Shown: piece by piece, positions 23,445 through 32,077 of the stretch
Layout of the letters: the number at the start of each line of letters is the position of its first letter
Numbering within the stretch: the first letter of the stretch is position 1
DNA from: CAZDCZ01 sp964504155
GTDB taxonomy: Bacteria; Bacteroidota; Bacteroidia; Bacteroidales; UBA12077
Assembly: GCA_964504155.1 (NCBI GenBank)
Contig: CAZDCZ010000010.1
Span: 1 to 45,512 of the forward strand
DNA length: 45,512 bases
Direction of reading: 5' to 3'
Position numbers and translations under genes: made by a program
The notes under the pieces: model-generated
Told to the model about the DNA's origin: nothing
The model's database searches: none
Seen by the model: the letters and a program-made list of their open reading frames with translations, nothing else

Positions 23445-25253
23445 TTACAATAAATACATATAACTTAATATAAACACAGTAACAATCATATATAAAACGG
23501 TAAGAGGAAAACCTACTCTAAAGAAGTCTTTAAAAGTATATCCTCCCGGACCATATACCATTAAGTTAGTTTGATATCCTATTGGTGTCATAAAATTTGC
23601 CGCAGCAGCAAATGAAACAACAAGAACAAACGGAACAGGGTTATATCCAAGATTAGAAGCCATAGTAAGCGAAATTGGGAAAATAATAGCAACTGCAGCT
23701 TTATTTGTAATATATGCAGCCATAACACTAGTTATCAAATAAATTCCAAATAAGACTCCAACTTTTCCGAATGGCAGAAATACTGAAATTAGAATATTTG
23801 CAATCAATTCGGCAGCACCTGTTTTTGTCATAGCTGTACCTAAAGCTAACGACAATGCGATAATAAGTCCCAAATTATAATCAACTGCTTTATGTAATTC
23901 TTTAGGATCAGCAATTTTCATAACTAATAAAACAAGTATCAAAACAATTAAACTTAAAAACAAAGGCACTATCTTAAAAGCAGCTAGAACAATTGTAATT
24001 ATTGTCCCTCCCAAGAGAGTAATAGTTTTATATGTCTCGAGTTTATTAAAATCTCTAATTTTAGAAATAAAATAAAAATCTTGAGTATAATTCGATCTAC
24101 TAACAAAATCGGATCCCGAAAACAATAATATTACATCGCCTGCATGTAGTTCTATTTCTCCAATTTTGCCACTTATTTTCTCTCCATTACGATGTACTGC
24201 AATTACTGCAGCATCGTACTTTGCTCTAAATCTTATTTCCTTAATTGTTTTTCCTGTCATTGTTGAATTATGCGAGATTACAATTTCAACAACTTCTGTT
24301 TTTCGTTTTTTCGACATCATCCCTATCGATGGCAAAGTTAATCCAGAATCGGAATTTATCATATCGGCAATTGTTTCGGTAGCACCTGCAAATATTAGAA
24401 TATCATCCTGCTGTAAAATTACATCGGGCGATACTGCGGATATTTTAAACGACTTACGAATAATTTCAACTAAAAACAATCCTTTAAGATTTCTCAAATC
24501 TGCTTCTTCAATAGTTTTTCCAACCAATTTAGAATTTTTTCTTATCTGAGCTTCTACCAAATATTCGCGTGTGTGTTTAGAAAACTCAGTTATTAAATCT
24601 GTTCTCTCTGGCAATAATTTTTCTCCAAAAAACAAAAGATAAAAGAAGCCTATTACTATCATAGGAACACCTACCCAAGCAAAATCGAAAATATTTAGTG
24701 GAGCTAGATTAGGAATTATCTTTTGATCGATAACCATTCCACTAACTATTAGGTTAGTAGATGTTCCTATTAATGTAGCACAACCACCTAAAATAGCAGC
24801 GTACGATAATGGAAGAAGAAATTTCGAAGGAGAAATACCTTTCTTCTTACACCAATTATTTACGTATGGCATCATTACAGCAACAAGAGGAGTATTATTT
24901 AAAAATGCAGAAAAACCAGCAATAATTAACATCATTCGACTTAAAAATCCCCTGTAACTTTTAGCCGACCTAAATATTCTATCGAATAATATTTCAATAA
25001 CTCTCGTTTGTCGGATTATATCTCCTAACAATAATAACAATATTATTACAGCAATCTGTTCGTTAGCGAATCCACCCAAAATTTCTTTAGGAGTAAGAAT
25101 TCCAAAAAAACCAAGTACAACAACAGCAACAACAAAGGTAAATGATGTCCCTAATAACTCCTTATATAAAGAGATTAAAATAAATAGTATTACAACAAAT
25201 ACAACTATTAAATCGAAAGAGATCATGTATTTCACATTTATAAATTCATGCAT
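23445..25253 (-). CDS. SLC13-family permease with two RCK_C (TrkA-C) domains
   Basis: A 602-residue divalent-anion:sodium symporter-like membrane protein. About five helices come first, including the family motif FLNNTPLVAVMMPYV and GGCATLIGTSTNLIVSG. A cytoplasmic insert with two TrkA-C domains follows (about 214-300, VEAQIRKNSKLVGKTIEEADLRN; about 305-390, VEIVISHNSTMTGKTIKEIRF). The rest is a second membrane half with AYITNKAAVAIIFPISLTMA and a MTPIGYQTNLMVYGPGGYTF signature. Related proteins (SAC1/SLT type) carry sulfate, and the operon partner is cysQ, which supports sulfate. No ATP sulfurylase or APS reductase gene is adjacent. An ATG at 25226 is an alternative start. Confidence 0.88.
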   Translation of the reverse strand: MHEFINVKYMISFDLIVVFVVILFILISLYKELLGTSFTFVVAVVVLGFFGILTPKEILGGFANEQIAVIILLLLLGDIIRQTRVIEILFDRIFRSAKSYRGFLSRMMLIIAGFSAFLNNTPLVAVMMPYVNNWCKKKGISPSKFLLPLSYAAILGGCATLIGTSTNLIVSGMVIDQKIIPNLAPLNIFDFAWVGVPMIVIGFFYLLFFGEKLLPERTDLITEFSKHTREYLVEAQIRKNSKLVGKTIEEADLRNLKGLFLVEIIRKSFKISAVSPDVILQQDDILIFAGATETIADMINSDSGLTLPSIGMMSKKRKTEVVEIVISHNSTMTGKTIKEIRFRAKYDAAVIAVHRNGEKISGKIGEIELHAGDVILLFSGSDFVSRSNYTQDFYFISKIRDFNKLETYKTITLLGGTIITIVLAAFKIVPLFLSLIVLILVLLVMKIADPKELHKAVDYNLGLIIALSLALGTAMTKTGAAELIANILISVFLPFGKVGVLFGIYLITSVMAAYITNKAAVAIIFPISLTMASNLGYNPVPFVLVVSFAAAANFMTPIGYQTNLMVYGPGGYTFKDFFRVGFPLTVLYMIVTVFILSYMYLL

Positions 25254-25388
25254 TAAACTATTTATTATATGTATTAATTAAAAGATAAACATATAAGATT
25301 TAAGTTTATTATTGCATTAACGGAAACAACAAATATAGGAATAAAGGTTAATTGAACAAAGTTTAAGCAGAATTTATACTTAAGCTAA

Positions 25389-25863
25389 TTATCTTTTTAA
25401 AATTTTATATGAACCTAATTCAACTCCGTTCTTATTAAAAATATGGAGAATATATATTGATGAAGAATAATTTTTCATATCAATATTTTGAGTAGAATTA
25501 ATAATTCTTTTCTTTAATAAAAGTGTTCCACTTATATCGTAAAGTTCGATAAATAAATCTTGATTGTCGGCATTTTCTATAGCAATATTTAAAACATCGC
25601 TGGTTGGATTTGGAAATAATTTGAATTTTATATTTAAATATTCTGATTTTTTAATTGAAGTAATTTCATATTTTGGTTGATGAAATCCTTGGGTTAAAAT
25701 AATATTATCGTTCGAGATTGTACTTATTACTGTTTCCCCTACAGTATAATCAATTTTTAAATTAGAATTTTCGAAATGATTTCCGGTAGCAGAAATTACA
25801 TCTTGATTATTTTGTGATACTACGGGTTAGTGCAGCTAATAATATTAAATTAAATCGTAACAT
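25389..25863 (-). pseudogene. Frameshifted short T9SS-tailed secreted protein
   Basis: Reading the minus strand from ATG at 25861-25863 gives a signal-like start (MLRFNLILLAALT) that stops after 18 codons. One base out of frame, just after this hydrophobic stretch, an open frame runs to the TAA at 25389-25391. It contains SATGNHFENSNLKIDYTVG, LTQGFHQPKYEI, and a type A T9SS sorting tail (FKLFPNPTSDVLNIAI, ending GSYKILKR). The length is one base off a multiple of three, so a single-base frameshift near 25820 explains it. Small secreted proteins of this shape are common in T9SS-bearing Bacteroidota; function unknown. It could also be a sequencing error. The gene on its right (25922) is on the same strand. 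Confidence 0.72.
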
Positions 25864-25921
25864 AATTGAGATATCTAATTTCTATTACCTACAAATTTTA
25901 AATTCAATTATCAATAATATC

Positions 25922-26491
25922 TTAAGCATTTAACCTTTTTGCAAGCAAACTATTAATTTCAACAAATATTTTATCAGGCTTTTTAGTTCGCCAAATAAAA
26001 TTATCGAATACGCCTCCAAAAACTATGTAGTAATCGATATTTTCATTTGAAAATTCTTGTATTACATGTTTTCTAAAATTAATTCCAACAATCCAACCAT
26101 CTTCTACCTCGTCGAACCATTCTTCGTAATATAAATCATCTGATGAATGAAAATTCAAAACATTTTCGCCAATAAGTATAAATTTATTAATTCCTTTTGC
26201 TAATAATACTTCAATAATATTTCTTTTAAGGTTCATTATATCGTTATATAACAAATCGTTCCACTCTCCAATAAATTCTATTATTGCGTAAGCCAAATTA
26301 TAATTAGCATAAATTATTTTTAGATATAGTGTCTCTGAACCAAAACTATCCCACTGAGGATGAATATAATACTCATAAATTGTATCGGTAAAATAAAGTT
26401 CGCTATTTTCTTTACCAAAATATGGCGAGTTAATATCATTAGATGATATATATAATTCTCTCCACTTATAAAACGGCTCAATATCGTGCAT
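25922..26491 (-). CDS. Conserved Bacteroidota protein of unknown function
   Basis: The 189-residue product is acidic and rich in aromatic residues, with no signal peptide or membrane helix. It starts MHDIEPFYKWRELYISSNDINSPYFGKE and contains YIHPQWDSFGSETLYLKIIYA, IEFIGEWNDLLYNDIMNLKRNIIE, INKFILIGENVLNFHSSDD and a YYEEWFDEVEDGWIVGINF stretch. I recognise the pattern as a protein family widely found in Bacteroidota, but no function is known to me. The alternating hydrophobic and acidic segments suggest a compact alpha/beta fold. It is transcribed toward the frameshifted T9SS protein gene and away from the serpin, with 58 bases between stop and the next start. Confidence 0.7.
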   Translation of the reverse strand: MHDIEPFYKWRELYISSNDINSPYFGKENSELYFTDTIYEYYIHPQWDSFGSETLYLKIIYANYNLAYAIIEFIGEWNDLLYNDIMNLKRNIIEVLLAKGINKFILIGENVLNFHSSDDLYYEEWFDEVEDGWIVGINFRKHVIQEFSNENIDYYIVFGGVFDNFIWRTKKPDKIFVEINSLLAKRLNA

Positions 26492-26561
26492 AATAAATAA
26501 CTAATTTTAAAATAATAATTATATTCAAAATATATTATTATTAAATATCTTGTAAAAATAT

Positions 26562-26569
26562 TAACTTTG
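26562..26569 (+). promoter_or_regulatory. Candidate -7 promoter element of the serpin gene
   Basis: TAACTTTG fits TAnnTTTG and lies 62 bases before the serpin start. No TTTG at the -33 distance was seen. Confidence 0.4.
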
Positions 26570-26631
26570 GTTATTAGTTATACGAATTTTTCTAACTAAT
26601 TTACGATAATCAACATTAAATATTCAAAATT

Positions 26632-27825
26632 ATGAGAAAGACAAGAAAAAAAATATTTATCGTCATTATATCTTTTACGATAATTGGTCAAGTATTTTCA
26701 CAAGAATTACAAAATACAGTAAATAATAATAATAAATTCTCTTTCGAATTATATACCGAAATTAAAACTAATCCGGTAAATATAATATATTCTCCATTTA
26801 GCATTTCTACTGCTTTAGCAATGACATATACCGGAGCTAAGAATAATACTCTCGAAGAAATGAGTAATACCCTTTATTTTGATAAGGATTTTAATGTACA
26901 CAATAATAATTTTAGCACATTACAAAAAAATATTATCTCTGAGAATAAAGATGTGAAAATTAATATTGCTAATTCGCTATGGGCTCAACAAGACTATCAT
27001 TTTCTTGACAATTTTATTGAAATAAATAAAAAATATTATAATGCCGGGATACAATTTACCGATTTTAATGGCAATATCGAACAATCGAGAATAAAGATTA
27101 ATAATTGGGTAGAAAAAGAAACAAACAATAAAATTAAAGACCTAATAAAAAAGAAAACTCTCGATAATTCAACCAGACTTGTTTTAGTTAATGCCATATA
27201 TTTTAATGGGGCTTGGAAATCTCCTTTCGAAAAAGAAAACAATACAGAAGAGATATTTTATATTTTTTCGAAATGTGAAACTACAGCAACATACATGAAT
27301 AAACTTATAACAGGAAAATATTACGAAGACAAATTATCTCGTATTGTTGAAATTCCATATAAGAATAATATTGCTTCGATGATGATAATTTTACCAAAAA
27401 AGCGATACGGCATAATGGATGTTGAAAAAGCTATAAACGAGAAAAAACTAAACGAATACACAGAGAAATTTGAGTATAAAAAAATTCAGTTATCATTACC
27501 CAAATTCAAATTTACATCGGAGTTTGAATTATCTGAACAATTAAGCAAAATGGGTATGCCAAATGCTTTTGGAAGTGGAGCCGATTTTTCGGGCATGACA
27601 GGCAACAAAGATTTATTCATTGACAAGGTTATTCATAAAGCTTTTATAGAAGTAAACGAAAAAGGAACAGAAGCTGCAGCTGCTACCGCTGTTACTATGA
27701 GAAAAACATCTGCTACATTCGAAACAGTTAAGGTAAAGATAGATCACCCTTTTATTTTTATAATTAAAGATAATAAAACAGGAAGTATTCTTTTTTCTGG
27801 ACGAGTTTTAAACCCTAATTTATAA
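26632..27825 (+). CDS. Secreted serpin (serine protease inhibitor)
   Basis: Serpins trap a target protease by an irreversible conformational change. The 397-residue product has a signal peptide (FIVIISFTIIGQVFSQ) and the serpin fold. Visible parts are NIIYSPFSISTALAMTYTGAKNNTLEEM, INIANSLWAQ, LVLVNAIYFNGAWKSPF, SMMIILPKK and the C-terminal DHPFIFIIKDNKTGSILFSGRVLNP. The hinge EKGTEAAAATAV (about 342-353) has the small residues needed for loop insertion, so it should be inhibitory. Counting from the hinge puts P1-P1' near Thr-Ser after MRK, so the target is unclear; a Lys or Arg P1 would need the loop one or two residues shorter. No lipobox. It precedes a giant secreted peptidase gene. Confidence 0.94.
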   Translation: MRKTRKKIFIVIISFTIIGQVFSQELQNTVNNNNKFSFELYTEIKTNPVNIIYSPFSISTALAMTYTGAKNNTLEEMSNTLYFDKDFNVHNNNFSTLQKNIISENKDVKINIANSLWAQQDYHFLDNFIEINKKYYNAGIQFTDFNGNIEQSRIKINNWVEKETNNKIKDLIKKKTLDNSTRLVLVNAIYFNGAWKSPFEKENNTEEIFYIFSKCETTATYMNKLITGKYYEDKLSRIVEIPYKNNIASMMIILPKKRYGIMDVEKAINEKKLNEYTEKFEYKKIQLSLPKFKFTSEFELSEQLSKMGMPNAFGSGADFSGMTGNKDLFIDKVIHKAFIEVNEKGTEAAAATAVTMRKTSATFETVKVKIDHPFIFIIKDNKTGSILFSGRVLNPNL

Positions 27826-27988
27826 TTTATTTTATTGTTAATTTTATATTTCTTAAAAAATAATATTTATTATAAACTCTTATTATATAGATTTAGAAAT
27901 TTTCGAAAATAAATATACGTGTAATAATATTTTAGTTTTAGTATTATAAATATTACATTGTGCAAATTTTTAATATTATTAATTTATT

Positions 27989-30900
27989 ATGAAAAAACAT
28001 TTATTGCTATTTTTTACATTTTTACTATATTTTCAATTTGCATATTCGCAAGAAAAAATTGAACATATAATTAAATTTAACATATCTAGTCGCGATGAAT
28101 TGGAGAAAATTACCAGAATGGTATCGATTGATGCTATAGATGATAATATTGTAACAGCATATGTTAATAATAAACAATTAGAAAAATTTAAACAAAGTAA
28201 TTATTCGTTTATTATTCTACCAACGCCAAGCGAAAAGTCGGCAAAAGTAACAATGGCAACAACAGTATCGGAAATGAGTAATTGGGACAAATATCCTACT
28301 CATGAGGTTTATACCGAAATGATGCGTCAATTTGGAATTGACCACCCCGATATATGTAGAATAGACACAATAGGTTTCACTGAAAATGGAAGAGAAGTAC
28401 TTGTTGCTAAAATATCGGATAATATTGATATTCAGGAAGACGAACCTGAAGTATTCTATACCGGACAAATGCATGGCGACGAAATAGTTGATTATATTAT
28501 GTTTCTTCGTTTAATTGATTATTTACTAGATAATTACGATAACAACACACAAGTTCAAAATATAATTAATAATACAGAATTATGGATTAATCCACTATCA
28601 AATCCCGATGGAACATATTCTGGAGGAGATAATACAGTAAACTCTGCTACACGCTCGAATGCTAATGGAGTAGATCTTAACAGAAATTATCCCGATCCGG
28701 ATGATGGACCTCACCCCGATAGTTATGCTTACCAAGCAGAGACACAAATGATGATGAATTTTGCTGATACCCATAATTTTTCTCTCTCGTGTAATTCGCA
28801 TAGTGGTGCCGAAGTAATGAATTATCCGTGGGATACATGGAATAGACGACATGTAGACGATAGTTGGTTTCAATACGCATCTTTAGTATATGCCAATTTA
28901 GCTATTGCAAACAGTCCTTCCGGATATTTCACCGGAATAAGTTCAAGCGGAATAATCAATGGTTCTGATTGGTACCTTATTACTGGTGGACGACAAGACT
29001 ATATGAATTACTTTAAAAATTGTAGAGAAATAACTCTTGAATTATCAGAAGCAAAAATGCTCTCAAGTACTGAATTGCCTAACCACTGGGATTATAATAA
29101 AGAAGCAATGTTAGCTCTTATAGAAGAAAGTTTATATGGTTTTCGAGGAACTGTAAAAAATTCATCTGATGAACCATTATATGCAAAAATAGAAATCTCT
29201 GATCACGATGCCGATATAGATAGTTCTATGGTATTTACAGATGCAGATGTAGGCGATTATCATAGAATGATAGACGAAGGAACCTATGATATTACAGCAA
29301 GTGCTTATGGTTACATACCACAAACAATTAATAATGTAAGTATAGCAAATGGATATACAGTAACAAAAAACTTTGTACTTACCCAAGCTAGTACTACCAA
29401 TATTACAGGTATTATTATTGATGGCGAAAGCGGAAATCCCTTAGAGAATGTAAAAGTAGAGTTGCAAAACTGTCCTGTCGACGCTGTATATACTAATAGT
29501 AACGGAGAATATACTATTAGCAATATTATGGAAGATAATTATAGTATTAGAGTTTCGCTTAGTAATTATGCATCGATAGTGCAAGATATTTCTGTTACTG
29601 AGACTAATAACGAATTCAATTTTGAATTATACATTGCTGATATAGAAGATTTTGAGACAAATAATTTTGCAAATTACGATTGGCAACATTCGGGAAATAA
29701 AAACTGGACAATAACAAGTTCGGAAAAATATGAAGGTGTTTATTCTGCTGTTTCTGGAAACATTTCCGATAATCAAATATCGGTTTTAGAGGTAGAATTG
29801 CAAATAGAACAAGCTGGGAAAATAGAATTTTATAAAAAAGTTTCATCAGAAGTATCTTACGATTATCTAAAATTTTATATCGACGATGTAGAGAAAGGCA
29901 GTTGGAGTGGAACAATTAATTGGGGTAAAGAAAGTTATTCTGTTACAACAGGAAACCACACTTTTAAATGGGAATATATAAAAGACAGTGGAGTAGATAA
30001 TGGCAGCGATTGTGCATGGATTGATTATATAACATTCCCAAAAATTTTAAAAATTCCTGCTAAATTAGATTTTACTCCCGATACTATTGATATTGAAATG
30101 GATGTTGACGATACTCATCAGGAAACAATTAATATTTCAAATATTGGAGGTACAACATTAAATTATAATATTGCAGTTGAAAATGCAGCTTCAAATACAT
30201 GGATATCTTTAGATAATTCAAGTGGAAGTTTAGATTTTAACGATAGCGATAATATTGTTGCTACAATTAATACCGATGATTCTGAAAATACATATAATTG
30301 TAATATTATTATTTCGCATAATGGTTCTAAGTCCGACACAATTATACCTGTTACAGTTATTGCTAGTTATCATCCTGAGCTGAATATCTCGGAAGATGAA
30401 ATATTAAAAACAGTATTAGAAGATTCTAGTACTACATGTAATATTGAACTTAGCAATATTGGCACAGGAACAATAAGTTATAATGCCGAAGTTGAAAACT
30501 TTGAAGTTAATACATGGATAAGTATAGATAATAATAGTGGTAGCTTAATAGATAATACCGAAACAATTTGTGTTACATTAAATGCAGATGGATTAATAGC
30601 TCAACAATATTCATGTAATATTATTATTACTGATGATAGTAAGCAAACAACAACTATTCCAGTATTATTAAATGTACAAGAACCTAATGTTTTATCTGTT
30701 AGTCCCGAATCTGTTAGTATAAATATACCTAATAATTTGTGCGATTCATCAATTATTGAGCTTAGTAATATTTTTACCCAAGAGTTAAGTTATGAAATTT
30801 CTTTTAATAATCCTGATGATACAAATTGGATTAAACTTTCATCCTTATCCGGGAATATTTCTCCAAATGATTCATCAGAAATTGAACTGTTTTTTAATCC

Positions 30901-31924
30901 TAAAGAATTAGATATTGGTAATTATACAAATAAATTATTTATTACTAATAACCTAAATTCTAACACTACAATAATTCCAATTGCATTAAATGTTATTAAT
31001 CCTGCAGTTTTAGAATTTAATTACGATACTATAAAACATGATATATATAGATATTCAAAAGATTCTATAATGTTAGGAATATCAAAAACAGGGAATATTG
31101 ATATAAATTATAATATTAGTATTTTAAATGATAATAATTGGCTAAGTACTGATATTTCGGATGGTTTAATTGAAAATAGAGAAACAGATTCTGTTAAATT
31201 TATTTTTGATGCTAATAATCTTAGTATTTCGGAATATAATTGCAATATTCAAATTATTAATAAACTTACTACCGATACAAGCTTTATTCCAGTATTTTTG
31301 AATGTTAAGGAGGAGTTAGGATTAGTTATTGAACAAGACTCAATTACTATGAAATTAAATAAAAACACTAATGCTTCAGACACATTGTTTATTGAAAAAA
31401 CTGGAGATATAGATATTGAGTATGACATTGAAATTGAAAATTCTATTAGCAATTCATGGATTACGCTAAATAAAACATCTGGTAATATTGAAAATGATAT
31501 TAAAGAGAATGTTGTAATATTTTTTGATTCAAATAATCTCGATTATGGAACATACGAATGTAACATTATTATAAACGATGATTTTGGAAAAATATATACT
31601 ATACCCGTAAAATTATCTGTAAGTTCAACGCTGGGATTTAATGATATTAGCAGTAATATTAATATAGATACATATCCAAATCCATTCTCCGAGAAAATAG
31701 ATATTAGTATTAATCTCGAAAAACCATCAGGTATTTTTGTAACTATTTACAATATTAAAGGGCAATCGATAAAAGATTTCAATTTTATTGATAAAAAAGA
31801 AAGCACTTATCATATCACATGGCCTTCAAAATCAGAATTTAACAATAATTGTAAAAATGGGATTTATATTATAAGAGTAATAAGCTCTGAGAATTCTTTC
31901 TGTACGAAAATTATAAAACAATAA
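27989..31924 (+). CDS. Giant secreted M14 carboxypeptidase with Ig-like repeats and T9SS tail
   Basis: The 1311-residue product begins with a signal peptide (LLLFFTFLLYFQFAYSQ). A zinc carboxypeptidase domain spans about 95-375. Metal ligands are HGDE (His162, Glu165) and NSHSG (His271), and the catalytic Glu is in ITLELSEAK (about 351). VDLNRNYP is the substrate-binding motif. Two carboxypeptidase-regulatory-like beta domains follow (GFRGTVKNSSDEPLYAKIEI; NITGIIIDGESGNPLENVKVEL), then a jelly-roll with YDYLKFYIDDVEKGSWSG. Five Ig-like repeats of about 100 residues (each ending IPVxLxV, with a NTWISLDNSSG-like core) cover about 690-1210. The end is a type A T9SS sorting domain (TYPNPFSEKIDISIN). 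It is 163 bases after the serpin gene. Confidence 0.92.
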   Translation: MKKHLLLFFTFLLYFQFAYSQEKIEHIIKFNISSRDELEKITRMVSIDAIDDNIVTAYVNNKQLEKFKQSNYSFIILPTPSEKSAKVTMATTVSEMSNWDKYPTHEVYTEMMRQFGIDHPDICRIDTIGFTENGREVLVAKISDNIDIQEDEPEVFYTGQMHGDEIVDYIMFLRLIDYLLDNYDNNTQVQNIINNTELWINPLSNPDGTYSGGDNTVNSATRSNANGVDLNRNYPDPDDGPHPDSYAYQAETQMMMNFADTHNFSLSCNSHSGAEVMNYPWDTWNRRHVDDSWFQYASLVYANLAIANSPSGYFTGISSSGIINGSDWYLITGGRQDYMNYFKNCREITLELSEAKMLSSTELPNHWDYNKEAMLALIEESLYGFRGTVKNSSDEPLYAKIEISDHDADIDSSMVFTDADVGDYHRMIDEGTYDITASAYGYIPQTINNVSIANGYTVTKNFVLTQASTTNITGIIIDGESGNPLENVKVELQNCPVDAVYTNSNGEYTISNIMEDNYSIRVSLSNYASIVQDISVTETNNEFNFELYIADIEDFETNNFANYDWQHSGNKNWTITSSEKYEGVYSAVSGNISDNQISVLEVELQIEQAGKIEFYKKVSSEVSYDYLKFYIDDVEKGSWSGTINWGKESYSVTTGNHTFKWEYIKDSGVDNGSDCAWIDYITFPKILKIPAKLDFTPDTIDIEMDVDDTHQETINISNIGGTTLNYNIAVENAASNTWISLDNSSGSLDFNDSDNIVATINTDDSENTYNCNIIISHNGSKSDTIIPVTVIASYHPELNISEDEILKTVLEDSSTTCNIELSNIGTGTISYNAEVENFEVNTWISIDNNSGSLIDNTETICVTLNADGLIAQQYSCNIIITDDSKQTTTIPVLLNVQEPNVLSVSPESVSINIPNNLCDSSIIELSNIFTQELSYEISFNNPDDTNWIKLSSLSGNISPNDSSEIELFFNPKELDIGNYTNKLFITNNLNSNTTIIPIALNVINPAVLEFNYDTIKHDIYRYSKDSIMLGISKTGNIDINYNISILNDNNWLSTDISDGLIENRETDSVKFIFDANNLSISEYNCNIQIINKLTTDTSFIPVFLNVKEELGLVIEQDSITMKLNKNTNASDTLFIEKTGDIDIEYDIEIENSISNSWITLNKTSGNIENDIKENVVIFFDSNNLDYGTYECNIIINDDFGKIYTIPVKLSVSSTLGFNDISSNINIDTYPNPFSEKIDISINLEKPSGIFVTIYNIKGQSIKDFNFIDKKESTYHITWPSKSEFNNNCKNGIYIIRVISSENSFCTKIIKQ

Positions 31925-31984
31925 AATATCTTATATAATAATGATTTAGCCACATAGAAACATTGTGCCATTTTTTTTCTATAT

Positions 31985-32048
31985 ATTTTTTAGTTCAAAA
32001 TAATAAATTTCAACTTTAAAAGTTATATATTTAGATGAACTAAAAAAT
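31985..32048. repeat. Perfect 13-bp inverted repeat before the cyclase gene
   Basis: attttttagttca (31985-31997) and tgaactaaaaaat (32036-32048) are exact complements separated by 38 bases that contain a second hairpin, aacttt/aagtt. Possible leader structure, terminator of the peptidase gene or old mobile-element end. It lies 30 bases before the cyclase start. Confidence 0.6.
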
Positions 32049-32077
32049 CTTATGTCGATATATTTCAAATTTTATGT

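Noticed and set aside
29616..29915. Minus-strand reading frames inside the M14 peptidase gene
   Set aside because: They are shadows of a clearly coding strand with continuous domain similarity.
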